From Phycisphaerae bacterium (lineage in GTDB: Bacteria > Planctomycetota > Phycisphaerae > UBA1845 > JAFGLZ01), in NCBI GenBank assembly GCA_016927755.1, contig JAFGLZ010000111.1, positions 62,001-126,000 of the forward strand: a DNA stretch of 64,000 nt, given 5' to 3'. Of this stretch, positions 7,996 through 16,990 are shown one piece after another (within the stretch, counting starts at the first letter, position 1; each line of letters opens with the position of its first letter). The position numbers were made by a program, and so were the translations under genes. The notes under the pieces are model-generated. The model worked only from the letters and a program-made list of their open reading frames with translations, did no database searches and was not told the DNA's origin.

Positions 7996-9657
7996 ATGAT
8001 CGATCACTGCATTCTCACGCGCCGTGGCGCCAAGCGACGGCTTGGGTTTGGCGCTCTCGGCCTCTTGTTGTGCGCATGCGGCTTGTCGGTGCCAGCGTGG
8101 GCCGACATCACGCCGCCGCCCGATTTGCCTCGGACGGGCGAGCCGTACGAGCTGTTGGGTAAGCGTTTGGTGTTCACCAATTGGCACTACGTTCGTCCAG
8201 GGAGCTTCGCCTGGGTCGACGACAAAGGCCGCAGCGTATCCGTGGTCGGGTCGCAGGGTCCGTGGGGGGCGCACTTCCGGCGGTACGACTATCCGCATGG
8301 CATCCGGCTGGTCGCCCTCCGGGCGGAGAAGAGGGGGCCGATCCTCAAGTTCGAGCGCCCGTGGGAGGGCAAGGGCGTGAACATCTCCACGCTCATCCAC
8401 CACGAGGGCAAGTACCGCGGTTGGGGTGGATGCCAGACCAAGGAGGGCCAGAGGTACGCCTGCTACTTCGAGTCCGACGACGGGCTCGATTGGCGCCGGC
8501 CGAAGCTGGGCATCGTGGAGTTCGGCGGCAACAAGGACAACAACCTGATGGAGATCACTCCGGGGACGGTCTTCATCGATCCGGCCGGCCCGCCCGAGGA
8601 GCGGTACAAGGCGGTCAGCGAGGGCCCCGTCGATCGCGATCGGATCGAGGCCTTTACGAAGCGTCGCCCGGACGCGCGAGAGCACCGGGCGTGGCGGGCG
8701 GACGCCGGCGAGGTCTTTGGTGTTCTTGGCGCGGTCTCGCCGGACGGCTATCGCTGGAAGCGTCTGCCCGACCCGCTTGCCATCGAGCACTGCGACACGC
8801 AGGTCGTGGCCTACTACGACGAGCGGCTCAAGAAGTACGTCATCTACACCCGCAACTGGAGCGTCGGGGCGAGAAGCACGCGAGCGCCGGAGGATCGCGG
8901 CCTGAGCTGGCTCAACGTCGCGCGCCGATCGATCGGGCGAACGGAGAGCGACAACTTCCGCGACTTCCCGCTGTCCCGCATCATCCTGGAGCCGGGCCCG
9001 AGCTTGCTGCCGTCGGACACGCTCTACACGAACTGCAAGACGACGATCCCCGGCGCGCCGGACCATCACCTGCTCTTTCCGACGGTGTGGCACACGAGCG
9101 ACGACTCGTGCAGCGTGGTGGTCGCCTCGAGCCTCGACGGCAAGGTATGGCACTACTTGCCGGGCGAGCCGGTGTTGGAGACCGGACCGTTCGGGGCCTT
9201 CGACGGCGGGTGCGTTTTCGCCTCGCCGAACCTGGTCGAGCTGGCCAACGGCGACTTCGTCCTGCCGTACACGGGGTACATCTTTCCGCACAAGTACCCG
9301 CGGGGGAGCTGGAAGTTTCAGACGGGGTACGCGGTCTGGCCGAAGGGCCGCCTGATCGCCCTGGAGGCGGTTGATCGCGGCGAGTTCGCGACCGTCGGGG
9401 TCATGCCGCCGGGGCGCAAGCTACGAATCAACGCGCTGACGAAACGCGCGGGGAGCATCCTGGTCGAGGTCGTCGGTCAGAACGGTCAGGTCGACGGCGA
9501 CCACTCGTTCGGGGACTGCAAGACCATTATCGGCGATCAGCACTGGACGCCGGTGACTTGGAAGGGCAAGGACGATCTCGGATTCAAGGAGGGCGAATTC
9601 ATCTATCTGCGGTTCCGGATGGAGAAGGCGCAACTCTTCGGACTGGAGTTTGAGTAA
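7996..9657 (+). CDS. Secreted beta-propeller protein 4 (GH32/GH43-like fold)
   Basis: 553 residues from the ATG at 7996, which has AAGAGGGA upstream; the frame is open from GTG 7957. Signal peptide: RRLGFGALGLLLCACGLSVP cleaved after AWA. The largest of the four paralogues, with an N-terminal extension (ELLGKRLVFTNWHYVRPG) before the propeller. Blade motifs: ESDDGLDWRRPKLGIVEFGG, FIDPAGPPEERYKAV and VVASSLDGKVWHYLPGEPV. The terminal sandwich ends YLRFRMEKAQLFGLEFE, the same position as KLYAFQF in genes 1-3. The motif T.FIDP..PPE.RYK is shared with gene 1. Probably an extracytoplasmic carbohydrate-active protein of the same substrate system. Confidence 0.75.
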   Translation: MIDHCILTRRGAKRRLGFGALGLLLCACGLSVPAWADITPPPDLPRTGEPYELLGKRLVFTNWHYVRPGSFAWVDDKGRSVSVVGSQGPWGAHFRRYDYPHGIRLVALRAEKRGPILKFERPWEGKGVNISTLIHHEGKYRGWGGCQTKEGQRYACYFESDDGLDWRRPKLGIVEFGGNKDNNLMEITPGTVFIDPAGPPEERYKAVSEGPVDRDRIEAFTKRRPDAREHRAWRADAGEVFGVLGAVSPDGYRWKRLPDPLAIEHCDTQVVAYYDERLKKYVIYTRNWSVGARSTRAPEDRGLSWLNVARRSIGRTESDNFRDFPLSRIILEPGPSLLPSDTLYTNCKTTIPGAPDHHLLFPTVWHTSDDSCSVVVASSLDGKVWHYLPGEPVLETGPFGAFDGGCVFASPNLVELANGDFVLPYTGYIFPHKYPRGSWKFQTGYAVWPKGRLIALEAVDRGEFATVGVMPPGRKLRINALTKRAGSILVEVVGQNGQVDGDHSFGDCKTIIGDQHWTPVTWKGKDDLGFKEGEFIYLRFRMEKAQLFGLEFE

Positions 9658-9771
9658 CGCGAGTTTGGGGGCTGCAGGGGAAGCAGGCAGGGATGTCTGC
9701 GTTACGCGGGAGCGCAGGATCGAGAGAGTCAGGGCGGCCCTTTCACTCGAGCGCGGGCGCGAGCTGTGGGT

Positions 9772-9809
9772 GAATTCGTGTCCCCCACCGCTGAAGCGGC
9801 GGGCCACCC
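9772..9809 (+). repeat. GAATTCGTGT-CCCCAC hairpin repeat, copy 2
   Basis: Second copy of the 38-base repeat at 6445-6482, with about five differences. Hairpin CCCACCGC, loop TGAA, GCGGCGGG (9784-9803). It lies in the 5' leader between propeller 4 and the symporter, and makes the symporter frame appear open upstream of its real start. Confidence 0.65.
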
Positions 9810-9864
9810 GGATGTTACCGCGAAGGGAACGGGCTGGCCGACGATCGAGGGAAGGGACGGCGTT

Positions 9865-11460
9865 ATGCCGAGCGGCGGACTGACGACAATCGACTACATG
9901 GTTTGCATCGCGTACTTGCTGTTCATCACGGCGCTCGGCGCGATCTTCTACGGCAGCCAGAAGTCCACGAAGGACTACTTCCTTGCGGGCAAGAGCATGG
10001 GCTGGATCCCGGTGGGCCTGTCGTTGATGGCCACGCTCACCAGCGCCATCGGCTTCATCGGCTCACCGGCCGGTGCGTGGAAGTATGGGCTGATTCTGCT
10101 TTGGGGGCTGACGGCGCTGCCGCTGTCGTTTCCGATCGTGGTCTGGGTCTTCATGCCGTTCTATCACAAGCTGAACGTCTATACCGCCTATGAGTATTTG
10201 GAGAGGCGGTTTGACGTTCGCGTCCGCGCGCTCACGAGTGGGATCTTCATCCTCTGGCGGATTACGTGGATGGCAGCGGCGGTGTACGTGCCGTCCTTCG
10301 TGCTGAACGTCGTGACGGGCGAGAAGCTCCCGCTGGTACCGACGGTGATCGCGCTCGGCATCCTCGCCACGCTCTACACCTCGATGGGCGGCATCAAGGC
10401 GGTGATTTGGACCGACGTCGCCCAGTTCGTGATCATGTTCGGCGGCATGATCACGGCCGCCATCATCATCATCACCGGGGTGGAGGGCGGGTTGCCGGAG
10501 ATCTGGCGGCTCCTCTCAGAGTCGGGCAAGTCGAGCTTCGTGGCCAAGATGCCCGGCTGGGACGCCGCCGGATTCCTCGCCAAGATCAAGCTGTACGTGT
10601 ATAGCGACGTCACGGTCGTGGCGATCGTCCTGACGGCGACGCTGGGCAAGCTCGGCAACTACTGCGTCGACCAGGTCATGGTGCAACGATACCTGACGGC
10701 GAGGTCGCTCAGGACCAGCCAGGGCGCGTTTCTGTGCAACTGCTTCGCGTATGCCTTCTACATCTGCTCCATGACGCTGGTGGGCGTGGGTCTTTTCGCC
10801 TTCATGGCCCATCACGCGTTCCCGGAAGGGCTGAGGAACGACGAAGTCTTTCCGTACTTCATTGCCTACAAGATGCCGGCGGGGGTCGCAGGTCTGATGA
10901 TCGCGGCGATCTATGCGGCCTCGATGTCGAGCCTCGACTCGGGCGTCAACTCGTGCATTACCGCCATCACGAACGATTTCTACAACCGGCTCTGGAAGGG
11001 GCGGCGGAGCCTGGATGACGACGCCGACGATGAGTCGGCCAAGACCCACCACCTCCGGATCGCCCAGGTCAGCTCGCTCGTGCTGGGTCTGCTCGTGACG
11101 GTGCTGGCGTGTTTCGTAGGCCGCATGGGCGACGTCTTCATGATCGCCGCGAAGCTGATCCAGGGGTTCATCGGGCCGCTCTTCGGCATCTTCATCCTGG
11201 CGATGTTTACGCGGCGGGCCAGCGCCTTCGGGGCGATGATGGGTGGGGCGATCGGGACGGTCCTGACGGGCATCGCCATCTTCGCCGAGAAGCTCGGTGG
11301 GGCGTTCCTCGTCTTTGACATCGGTTTCATGTGGCCGACGATGCTCGGCTTCCTCTCGACCCTCGTTCTCGGGTACGGGTTCAGCCTTGTCTCGCCACCC
11401 CCGGTCGAGGATAAACAGGCCTGGACTTGGCGGGGCGTGATGAATCAGCCCGAGGCTTGA
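9865..11460 (+). CDS. Sodium/solute symporter, SSS family (SLC5-like)
   Basis: 531-residue polytopic inner-membrane protein with about 13 hydrophobic segments. The ATG at 9865 (GAAGGGAC upstream) starts directly before TM1 (TTIDYMVCIAYLLFITALGA); the longer frame reads through a repeat. The SSS signature is clear: DYFLAGKSMGWIPVGLSLMA then TLTSAIGFIGSPAG between TM1 and TM2, and later MIAAIYAASMSSLDSGVNSC, the serine-rich helix that contributes the Na2 site. It probably imports the sugar acid or oligosaccharide released by the four upstream secreted proteins. The gap to the aldolase gene is 22 bases, so it is co-transcribed with the catabolic enzymes. Confidence 0.9.
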   Translation: MPSGGLTTIDYMVCIAYLLFITALGAIFYGSQKSTKDYFLAGKSMGWIPVGLSLMATLTSAIGFIGSPAGAWKYGLILLWGLTALPLSFPIVVWVFMPFYHKLNVYTAYEYLERRFDVRVRALTSGIFILWRITWMAAAVYVPSFVLNVVTGEKLPLVPTVIALGILATLYTSMGGIKAVIWTDVAQFVIMFGGMITAAIIIITGVEGGLPEIWRLLSESGKSSFVAKMPGWDAAGFLAKIKLYVYSDVTVVAIVLTATLGKLGNYCVDQVMVQRYLTARSLRTSQGAFLCNCFAYAFYICSMTLVGVGLFAFMAHHAFPEGLRNDEVFPYFIAYKMPAGVAGLMIAAIYAASMSSLDSGVNSCITAITNDFYNRLWKGRRSLDDDADDESAKTHHLRIAQVSSLVLGLLVTVLACFVGRMGDVFMIAAKLIQGFIGPLFGIFILAMFTRRASAFGAMMGGAIGTVLTGIAIFAEKLGGAFLVFDIGFMWPTMLGFLSTLVLGYGFSLVSPPPVEDKQAWTWRGVMNQPEA

Positions 11461-11482
11461 GCGAATCACAGCAGGGGTGCGT

Positions 11483-12256
11483 ATGAACGACATCTTCTCA
11501 GACGGCACCGGGCGGCCGAGAGTCCTGCGCGGCGTCACGATCATCAGTGGCGCGACGCGTCTGGCGGAGCTTGCCGGTCGCGTGGGGTTCGACACCGTGT
11601 GGATCGACCTGGAGCACGGGACGCCAAGCTACACGGAGGCCGAGGCGCTCTGCGTGGCGGCGGAGGCGGGGGGCGCGATCCCGACGATCCGCATCCAGGA
11701 CGCCGAGCGGACGCACGTCCTCCGCGCCGTCGAGATCGGGGCCCGAATCATCGTCGTCCCGATGGTCAACGACGCCGAGACGGCGCGACAGATCGTTCGT
11801 CACGGCAAGTTCCCGCCGCTGGGCGCGCGTGGATACAACACACGAAGCCGCGGGGTGGAGTTCGGGCTCGACGATGCGGGGAAGGCGTTTGCGCGTGCCA
11901 ACGAGCGGACCCACTTCTTCGCGCAGATCGAGACGGTCGCTGCGGTCGAGAATCTCGAGGCCATCTGCGGCGTCGAGGGGTTGGGCGGGATCTTCATCGG
12001 CCCGGGCGACCTGTCCGTCAGTCTGGGACGGACCGGGCGGATGGACGACCCGGGGTTGATCGACACGGTGACCGATTGCATCCGCAAGGCGCGGCGCATG
12101 GGCAAGCACGCGGGGATCCTTGTCAGTCCCGGGGCGATGCTGGAGGCCGCCTTGGATGCGGGGGCCGATTTGATCTTCTGCGGCGGCGACATCACCGATC
12201 TGGCCAAGGCGTGGCGCGGTCTGCTCGCCAGGCTGCAGGGCAAGGAAACGCAATGA
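11483..12256 (+). CDS. HpcH/HpaI family aldolase (2-keto-3-deoxy acid aldolase type)
   Basis: 257-residue class II pyruvate aldolase of TIM-barrel fold. Visible landmarks: FDTVWIDLEHGTPSYTEAEA near residues 34-53 with the catalytic histidine, IPTIRIQD with the substrate arginine, and the metal ligands in FAQIETVAAVENLEAI (Glu) and IFIGPGDLSVSLG (Asp). Members cleave 2-keto-3-deoxy sugar acids to pyruvate (or tartronate semialdehyde) plus an aldehyde. ATG 11483 follows AGGGG; GTG 11477 is an alternative. Its stop overlaps the start of the next gene (ATGA). The neighbouring dehydratase would make its substrate and the aldehyde dehydrogenase would use its product. Confidence 0.88.
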   Translation: MNDIFSDGTGRPRVLRGVTIISGATRLAELAGRVGFDTVWIDLEHGTPSYTEAEALCVAAEAGGAIPTIRIQDAERTHVLRAVEIGARIIVVPMVNDAETARQIVRHGKFPPLGARGYNTRSRGVEFGLDDAGKAFARANERTHFFAQIETVAAVENLEAICGVEGLGGIFIGPGDLSVSLGRTGRMDDPGLIDTVTDCIRKARRMGKHAGILVSPGAMLEAALDAGADLIFCGGDITDLAKAWRGLLARLQGKETQ

Positions 12257-13320
12257 TGAAGACGTTCAAGATTGCGGTGTATCCGGGTGACGGCATCGGC
12301 GGCGAGGTGACGGATCAGGCGGTGCGTGTGCTCCAGCGCGTGCAGGATCAATCGGGCGGCTTCGCGCTGGAGCTGACGCATCTGCCCTGGGGCGCGGCCT
12401 ACTGGGACGAGACGGGCCGGGTCGTGCCGGACGACTTCCTCGAGATCCTACGCGGATTCGATGCGATTCTTCTCGGTGCGATCGGGGAGCCGCGTCGCAT
12501 TCCCGACCACGTCACGCTGGAGCCGCTGATCCGCATCCGTCAGACGTTCGATCAGTACGCCTGCGTTCGGCCATCGCGGCTGTATCCTGGGGTTCGTTCG
12601 CCGCTGGCCGTTCCGGGGGCTTCGAAGGTCGACCTGGTCGTGGTGCGCGAGAACTCCGAGGGCGAGTACGTCAACAACGGCGGACGGTTCAAGGTGGGCG
12701 AGCCGGAGGAGTTCGCGCTTCAGACGGCCATCCACACGCGCAAGGGCATCGAGCGGATCCTCCGCTTCGGCTTCGAGCTGGCCCGGAAGCGGCGCAAGCG
12801 CCTGACGATGGCCACCAAGTCGAACGCGCAGCGCTACGGCTTCGTGCTTTGGGACGAGGTGTTGGAGGAGCTGCGCGGCGAGTACGGCGACGTCGAGGCC
12901 GACAAGCAGCACATCGACGCGGCGGTCATGAACTTCGTTCGCCGGCCTGAGACGTTTGACGTCGTCGTGGGCTCGAACCTCTTCGGCGACATCCTGACCG
13001 ACATCGGCGGACTCGTCGGCGGCGGGCTGGGGCTGGCACCGAGCGCGAACATCAACCCGGAGCGGAAGGCGCCGTCGCTCTTCGAGCCGGTGCACGGCTC
13101 GGCGCCGGACATCGCCGGGCAGGGGATCGCCAACCCGGTCGCGACGATTCTGGGCGCGGCGATGATGCTCGAGTGGCTCGGGCTCGAAGCGGAGGCCGAG
13201 CGGATCCGCCGGGCGGTTGCCGCGACGCTGGTACGAGGAATCGGCACGCCGGACCTGGGCGGGACGCTGAAGACCGCGGAAATGGCCGACGCCGTCATCA
13301 ACGAACTGAAGGACGACTGA
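12253..13320 (+). CDS. Isocitrate/isopropylmalate dehydrogenase family, tartrate/D-malate dehydrogenase-like
   Basis: 355 residues; begins FKIAVYPGDGIGGEVTDQAV, the beta-decarboxylating dehydrogenase signature. LPWGAAYWDETGRVVPDDFL, FDAILLGAIGEP and QTFDQYACVRPSRLYPGVRS follow the tartrate dehydrogenase/DmlA branch rather than LeuB. VVRENSEGEYVNNGG holds the conserved arginine and glutamate. The metal aspartates lie in DVVVGSNLFGDILTDIGG. The family oxidises and decarboxylates D-malate, tartrate or related 2-hydroxy acids with NAD. Two adjacent ATGs (12253, 12256) overlap the aldolase stop, with AAGGAAA as ribosome site. In this cluster it could process a C4 acid arising from the aldol cleavage (inference). 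Confidence 0.87.
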   Translation: MMKTFKIAVYPGDGIGGEVTDQAVRVLQRVQDQSGGFALELTHLPWGAAYWDETGRVVPDDFLEILRGFDAILLGAIGEPRRIPDHVTLEPLIRIRQTFDQYACVRPSRLYPGVRSPLAVPGASKVDLVVVRENSEGEYVNNGGRFKVGEPEEFALQTAIHTRKGIERILRFGFELARKRRKRLTMATKSNAQRYGFVLWDEVLEELRGEYGDVEADKQHIDAAVMNFVRRPETFDVVVGSNLFGDILTDIGGLVGGGLGLAPSANINPERKAPSLFEPVHGSAPDIAGQGIANPVATILGAAMMLEWLGLEAEAERIRRAVAATLVRGIGTPDLGGTLKTAEMADAVINELKDD

Positions 13321-13321
13321 C

Positions 13322-14767
13322 GTGATCGAATCACCGTTACTGACGCCCTGTATGGGATACGTCGCCGGGAAGTGGCAGGCCGCCAAGTCGGGTTCGACCG
13401 TCCCGGTCCACAATCCGGCCACGGGTGAGCATCTGGCCGACGTGCCCGACATGGGCAAGGGCGAGACGCTCGAAGCGATCGGCGCGGCGGCGAGTTCCCT
13501 GGAGACGCCTCTGCCTCGCGCCGACCGCCGACGTGCGCTCGAAGCGATCGCCGCCCAACTCATCGAGCACCGCGAGCCGCTGGCCAGGATCATCACGCAA
13601 GAGCATGGCAAGCCGCTCGCCGAGGCCCGGGCCGAGGTCGAGTATTCCTCCGCGTTCTACAGCCACTTCGCCGGGCAACTCGATCGTCTCGGCAGGCAGG
13701 AGCTCGACGGTCGCATCCGAGGCTGCCGATGGACCATTCACCATCGCCCAGCAGGCGTGGCGGGGCTGATTACGCCGTGGAATTTCCCCCTGGCGATGTT
13801 CAGCAAGAAGCTTTCGGCCGCCGTCGCCGCCGGTTGCGGTGTCGTCGTCCGACCGGCGAGCCTGACGCCGCTGTCGGCGATCGCGTTCTGGCGTCTCGCC
13901 GAGCGCGCCGGTCTGCCGCCGGGCATGCTGAATCTCGTCCTCGGCAGGTCCGGGCCCATCGGCGAGGTTCTTTGTGAGCACCCGGCGGTCCGCGTCATCA
14001 GCTTCACGGGTTCGACCGACACCGGCCAGATCCTGCTCCGCCAGACCTCGCCGCACATCAAGCGCGTCGCGATGGAGCTTGGCGGCAACGCGCCATTCAT
14101 CGTATTCGACGACGCCGACCTCACCGCGGCGGCCGACGCGCTCGTGGCCAACAAGTTTCGCTGTGGCGGCCAGACGTGCGTGTGCGCCAATCGCGTTTAC
14201 GTACACAAGGACGTCGGCCCGCGGTTCAACGAGATTCTCGCCGAGCGCGTCGCGGCCCTGAAGGTCGGCAACGGTCTCGACGACGGCGTTCACGTCGGGC
14301 CGCTGATCAACCGATTCGCTTTTGACAAGGTCGCCGAGCACGTCCGCGACGCACTCGCCCGGGGTGCCGACCGCGTCGTCGGATACGACCCGCCGAGGCC
14401 GGAGCATGACTGGGGCTGCTTCTATCCGCCGACGCTGCTGGGCGGCGCTCGACCGGACATGCTCGTCTTTCAGCAGGAGACGTTCGGCCCCGTCGTGGCC
14501 GTCGCGACGTTCGAGTCCGAGGATGAGGTCCTGCGACTGGCTAACGACACGCGCTATGGCCTGGCGGCGTATGTCTTCACGCGCGATCCGGCTCGGGGCG
14601 GGCGCTGCGCCGAGCGGCTGAGCTTCGGACACGTCGGCATCAACACCGGCACGGGCCCGGCGCCCGAAGCCCCCTTCGGCGGGATGAAACAGTCCGGCTT
14701 TGGCCGGGAGGGTGGCGTGGAAGGACTGCTCGAGTTCTGCGAACCGCAGACCGTGGTGGAGGCATGA
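13322..14767 (+). CDS. NAD(P)-dependent aldehyde dehydrogenase
   Basis: 481 residues, full-length ALDH superfamily. GTG start at 13322, one base after the previous stop, with AAGGA at 13309. Catalytic elements: GLITPWNFPLAM (Asn), MELGGNAPFIVFDDAD with Glu252, and KFRCGGQTCVCANR with Cys286, the expected 34 residues apart. FTGSTDTGQILL is the cofactor loop and TFGPVVAVATFESEDE the C-terminal family motif. The sequence falls nearest succinate/2-oxoglutarate semialdehyde and glycolaldehyde dehydrogenases. It probably oxidises the aldehyde released by the HpcH/HpaI aldolase. Its stop overlaps the following start (ATGA), making a coupled set. Confidence 0.92.
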   Translation: MIESPLLTPCMGYVAGKWQAAKSGSTVPVHNPATGEHLADVPDMGKGETLEAIGAAASSLETPLPRADRRRALEAIAAQLIEHREPLARIITQEHGKPLAEARAEVEYSSAFYSHFAGQLDRLGRQELDGRIRGCRWTIHHRPAGVAGLITPWNFPLAMFSKKLSAAVAAGCGVVVRPASLTPLSAIAFWRLAERAGLPPGMLNLVLGRSGPIGEVLCEHPAVRVISFTGSTDTGQILLRQTSPHIKRVAMELGGNAPFIVFDDADLTAAADALVANKFRCGGQTCVCANRVYVHKDVGPRFNEILAERVAALKVGNGLDDGVHVGPLINRFAFDKVAEHVRDALARGADRVVGYDPPRPEHDWGCFYPPTLLGGARPDMLVFQQETFGPVVAVATFESEDEVLRLANDTRYGLAAYVFTRDPARGGRCAERLSFGHVGINTGTGPAPEAPFGGMKQSGFGREGGVEGLLEFCEPQTVVEA

Positions 14768-15768
14768 CCGGCAAACCTCGCATCCTCATCCTGAATGCGA
14801 CGTGCCTCGACGTCGCCGAGTCGTATCGCGACTGGATCGCGACGCTTGACGCGGAGATCGTTGCCGATCCCAGCCACCGTCGAATCGATCCCGACCGGAT
14901 GAACGAGGTCCTCGCCGGCGCGAGCGGCGCGATTCTGCCGTCGGCTCCGCATCTCCAGCCGGAGCACATGGAAGCCTGCCCCACGTTGCGAGTGCTCTCG
15001 CTGGCCTCGAGCGGGTTCGAGTACGTGGATCTGGACGCGGCGACGCGGCTCGGCATTGTGGTGACGCACGCGCCCGTTGCCGAGGGGGCCGAGGTCGTGG
15101 CCGACATGACCTGGGGGCTCATGCTGGCGGTGGCGCGGCGGATACCTCATCACCATCGCTTGCTGCAGATGGGGCGGTACGAGCGCGGCATGGGCGCGGC
15201 CGTCTGCGGCAAGACGCTCGGCGTTGTCGGGCTGGGCAACATCGGTCGCGCGGTGGCCAGGCGGGCATGCGGATTCGACATGACGGTGCTAGCGACCGAG
15301 GTCGCTCCCGATCTCGAGTTCGTCCGGCGACACGGCATCGAGCTGGTCGGCCTGGACGAGCTGTTGCGGCGATCGGACTTCGTGTCGCTCCATCTGAGGA
15401 TCAACGACCAGACGCGCCACATCATCTCTGCCGATCAGCTCGCGATGATGAAGCCGACGGCGTTCCTGATCAACGCGGCCCGTCAGGAGCTGGTGGACGA
15501 GGCGGCGATGGCGGAGGCGCTCGTCTCGGGTCAGATCGCCGGTGTGGCGATGGACGATCCGCCGTTGGCCAAGGACAGCCCGCTGCTAGGGCTACCGAGC
15601 TTCGTGTGCACCCCGCACCTGGGCAACCGGGCGATCGAGGGCGTGCGGGCGGTCTTCGAGTGCGCCGTCAGGAACGCCGTGGCGGTCGTGAATGGACTTC
15701 GTCCGGACTTCGTGTTGAACCCGGCGGCATACGATGTGCCGCCGCGCGGGCCGAGGGGCTCGCAATGA
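14764..15768 (+). CDS. D-isomer specific 2-hydroxyacid dehydrogenase family protein
   Basis: 334 residues, NAD-binding Rossmann domain with GVVGLGNIGRAVARRACGF at about residues 152-171. LINAARQELVDEAAM carries the catalytic arginine and VCTPHLGNRA the catalytic histidine. The usual DVFExEPL loop is shortened to AMDDPPLAKDSPLL, so the catalytic glutamate is absent or replaced by aspartate; activity or substrate may differ from phosphoglycerate dehydrogenase-type enzymes. ATG overlaps the ALDH stop. In the cluster it would reduce or oxidise a 2-keto/2-hydroxy acid such as glyoxylate, hydroxypyruvate or a ketodeoxy acid (inference). Confidence 0.87.
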   Translation: MTGKPRILILNATCLDVAESYRDWIATLDAEIVADPSHRRIDPDRMNEVLAGASGAILPSAPHLQPEHMEACPTLRVLSLASSGFEYVDLDAATRLGIVVTHAPVAEGAEVVADMTWGLMLAVARRIPHHHRLLQMGRYERGMGAAVCGKTLGVVGLGNIGRAVARRACGFDMTVLATEVAPDLEFVRRHGIELVGLDELLRRSDFVSLHLRINDQTRHIISADQLAMMKPTAFLINAARQELVDEAAMAEALVSGQIAGVAMDDPPLAKDSPLLGLPSFVCTPHLGNRAIEGVRAVFECAVRNAVAVVNGLRPDFVLNPAAYDVPPRGPRGSQ

Positions 15769-15778
15769 GGTGGGTTTC

Positions 15779-16969
15779 ATGAAGATCACCGACGTACAAA
15801 CGCACGTCGTTCAAGCGCCCGGGAGGACGCTCGTCATCATCGTGGTGCAGACCGACGAGGGCATTGTCGGGGTTGGCGAGGCCGGGTTGCAGCGGCGGAC
15901 GCGCGCTATTGCCGGCGCCGTCGAGCACCTCCGTCGCTGGCTGATCGGCCAGGATCCGATGCGGATCGAGCACCTCTGGCAGCGGATGTTCCGGGGCGGG
16001 TTCTATCCGGGCGATCGGCTCATCGGCTCGGCCATCTCGGGCATCGACATCGCCCTGTGGGACATCAAGGGCCAGGCCTTGGGCGTGCCGGTGTACGAAC
16101 TGCTGGGCGGGCGATGCCGCGACTACGTGCAGTGCTTCCTCCAGCCGGGGTATCTGGTTTCCGAGGGGGCTCCGCAGACCCAAGATCTACTCAACAAGGC
16201 CGCGGCATCCGGCGACCCCGACGCCACCGCCGAGCTCGCAAAGCGATGTCTGGAGGCGGGCCATCTCTACTTTCGTCTGGGTCCACTGGCGGAGGGAGAG
16301 CTTCTTGAGCCGCGCGAGGCGGTCCGACGACTCCTGGCGCAGTTGCGGGCGGTTCGCGACGCCGTCGGCGACCGGATGGAGCTGATGGTCGACCTGCACA
16401 CGCGGCTCGATCCCCCCGAGGCGATCTGGTTCTGCCGTCAGTCCGAGCCGCTCGAGCTCTTCGTCGTCGAGGACCCCATCCGCTCCGAGCATCCGGCCGG
16501 GTACCACGAGATCCGGAGGCACGTCAACGTTCCGCTGGCCGCCGGCGAGCAGTGGTCGAGCAAGTGGGAGTTCCGCCAGGCGATTGAGGAGGAGCTGATC
16601 GACTACGCCCGCGTCGATATCTGTATCGCGGGCGGTCTGACGGAGGCCCGCAAGATCGCCGCCATGGCCGAGACGCACATGATCAAGCTGCTGCCGCACA
16701 ATCCGCTCGGCCCCGTCTGCACCGCCGCGGCGCTGCACCTCGATCTGGCGATCGACAACGCCGGTCCGCAGGAGGTGGTCTTCCCGCCGGCGACGATGCT
16801 GCCGGACGTCTTCGAGTGTGCGTTCGAGCTCGACGGCACGCGGCTGACCGTGCCGACCGTCCCGGGCCTCGGCGTTCGCTTCGACGCCGAGGCCGCCAAG
16901 GCGCATCCCGGCGAGATGACCGAGCCGCCGCACTTCCATCGCGCCGACGGGGGGTACACGAATTACTGA
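15779..16969 (+). CDS. Enolase-superfamily acid-sugar dehydratase (mandelate racemase/muconate lactonizing family)
   Basis: 396 residues from the ATG at 15779 (GAGGTGG upstream). N-terminal capping domain: MKITDVQTHVVQAPGRTLVI; barrel start: SAISGIDIALWDIKGQALG and PVYELLGG. Metal ligands: Asp in ELMVDLHTRLDPPEA, Glu in LFVVEDPIRSEH, Glu in PLAAGEQWSSKWEF. The segment DYARVDICIAGGLTEARKIA and the loop LLPHNPLGPVCTAAALHLDL closely parallel D-galactonate dehydratase-type enzymes. The catalysed reaction would be dehydration of an aldonate or uronate-derived acid sugar to a 2-keto-3-deoxy acid, the substrate of the aldolase upstream. Exact substrate is open; residues after the second ligand (LHTRL) do not settle between mannonate-, galactonate- and gluconate-type enzymes. 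Confidence 0.9.
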   Translation: MKITDVQTHVVQAPGRTLVIIVVQTDEGIVGVGEAGLQRRTRAIAGAVEHLRRWLIGQDPMRIEHLWQRMFRGGFYPGDRLIGSAISGIDIALWDIKGQALGVPVYELLGGRCRDYVQCFLQPGYLVSEGAPQTQDLLNKAAASGDPDATAELAKRCLEAGHLYFRLGPLAEGELLEPREAVRRLLAQLRAVRDAVGDRMELMVDLHTRLDPPEAIWFCRQSEPLELFVVEDPIRSEHPAGYHEIRRHVNVPLAAGEQWSSKWEFRQAIEEELIDYARVDICIAGGLTEARKIAAMAETHMIKLLPHNPLGPVCTAAALHLDLAIDNAGPQEVVFPPATMLPDVFECAFELDGTRLTVPTVPGLGVRFDAEAAKAHPGEMTEPPHFHRADGGYTNY

Positions 16970-16990
16970 ACCACTCGGGGTACGACGGAC

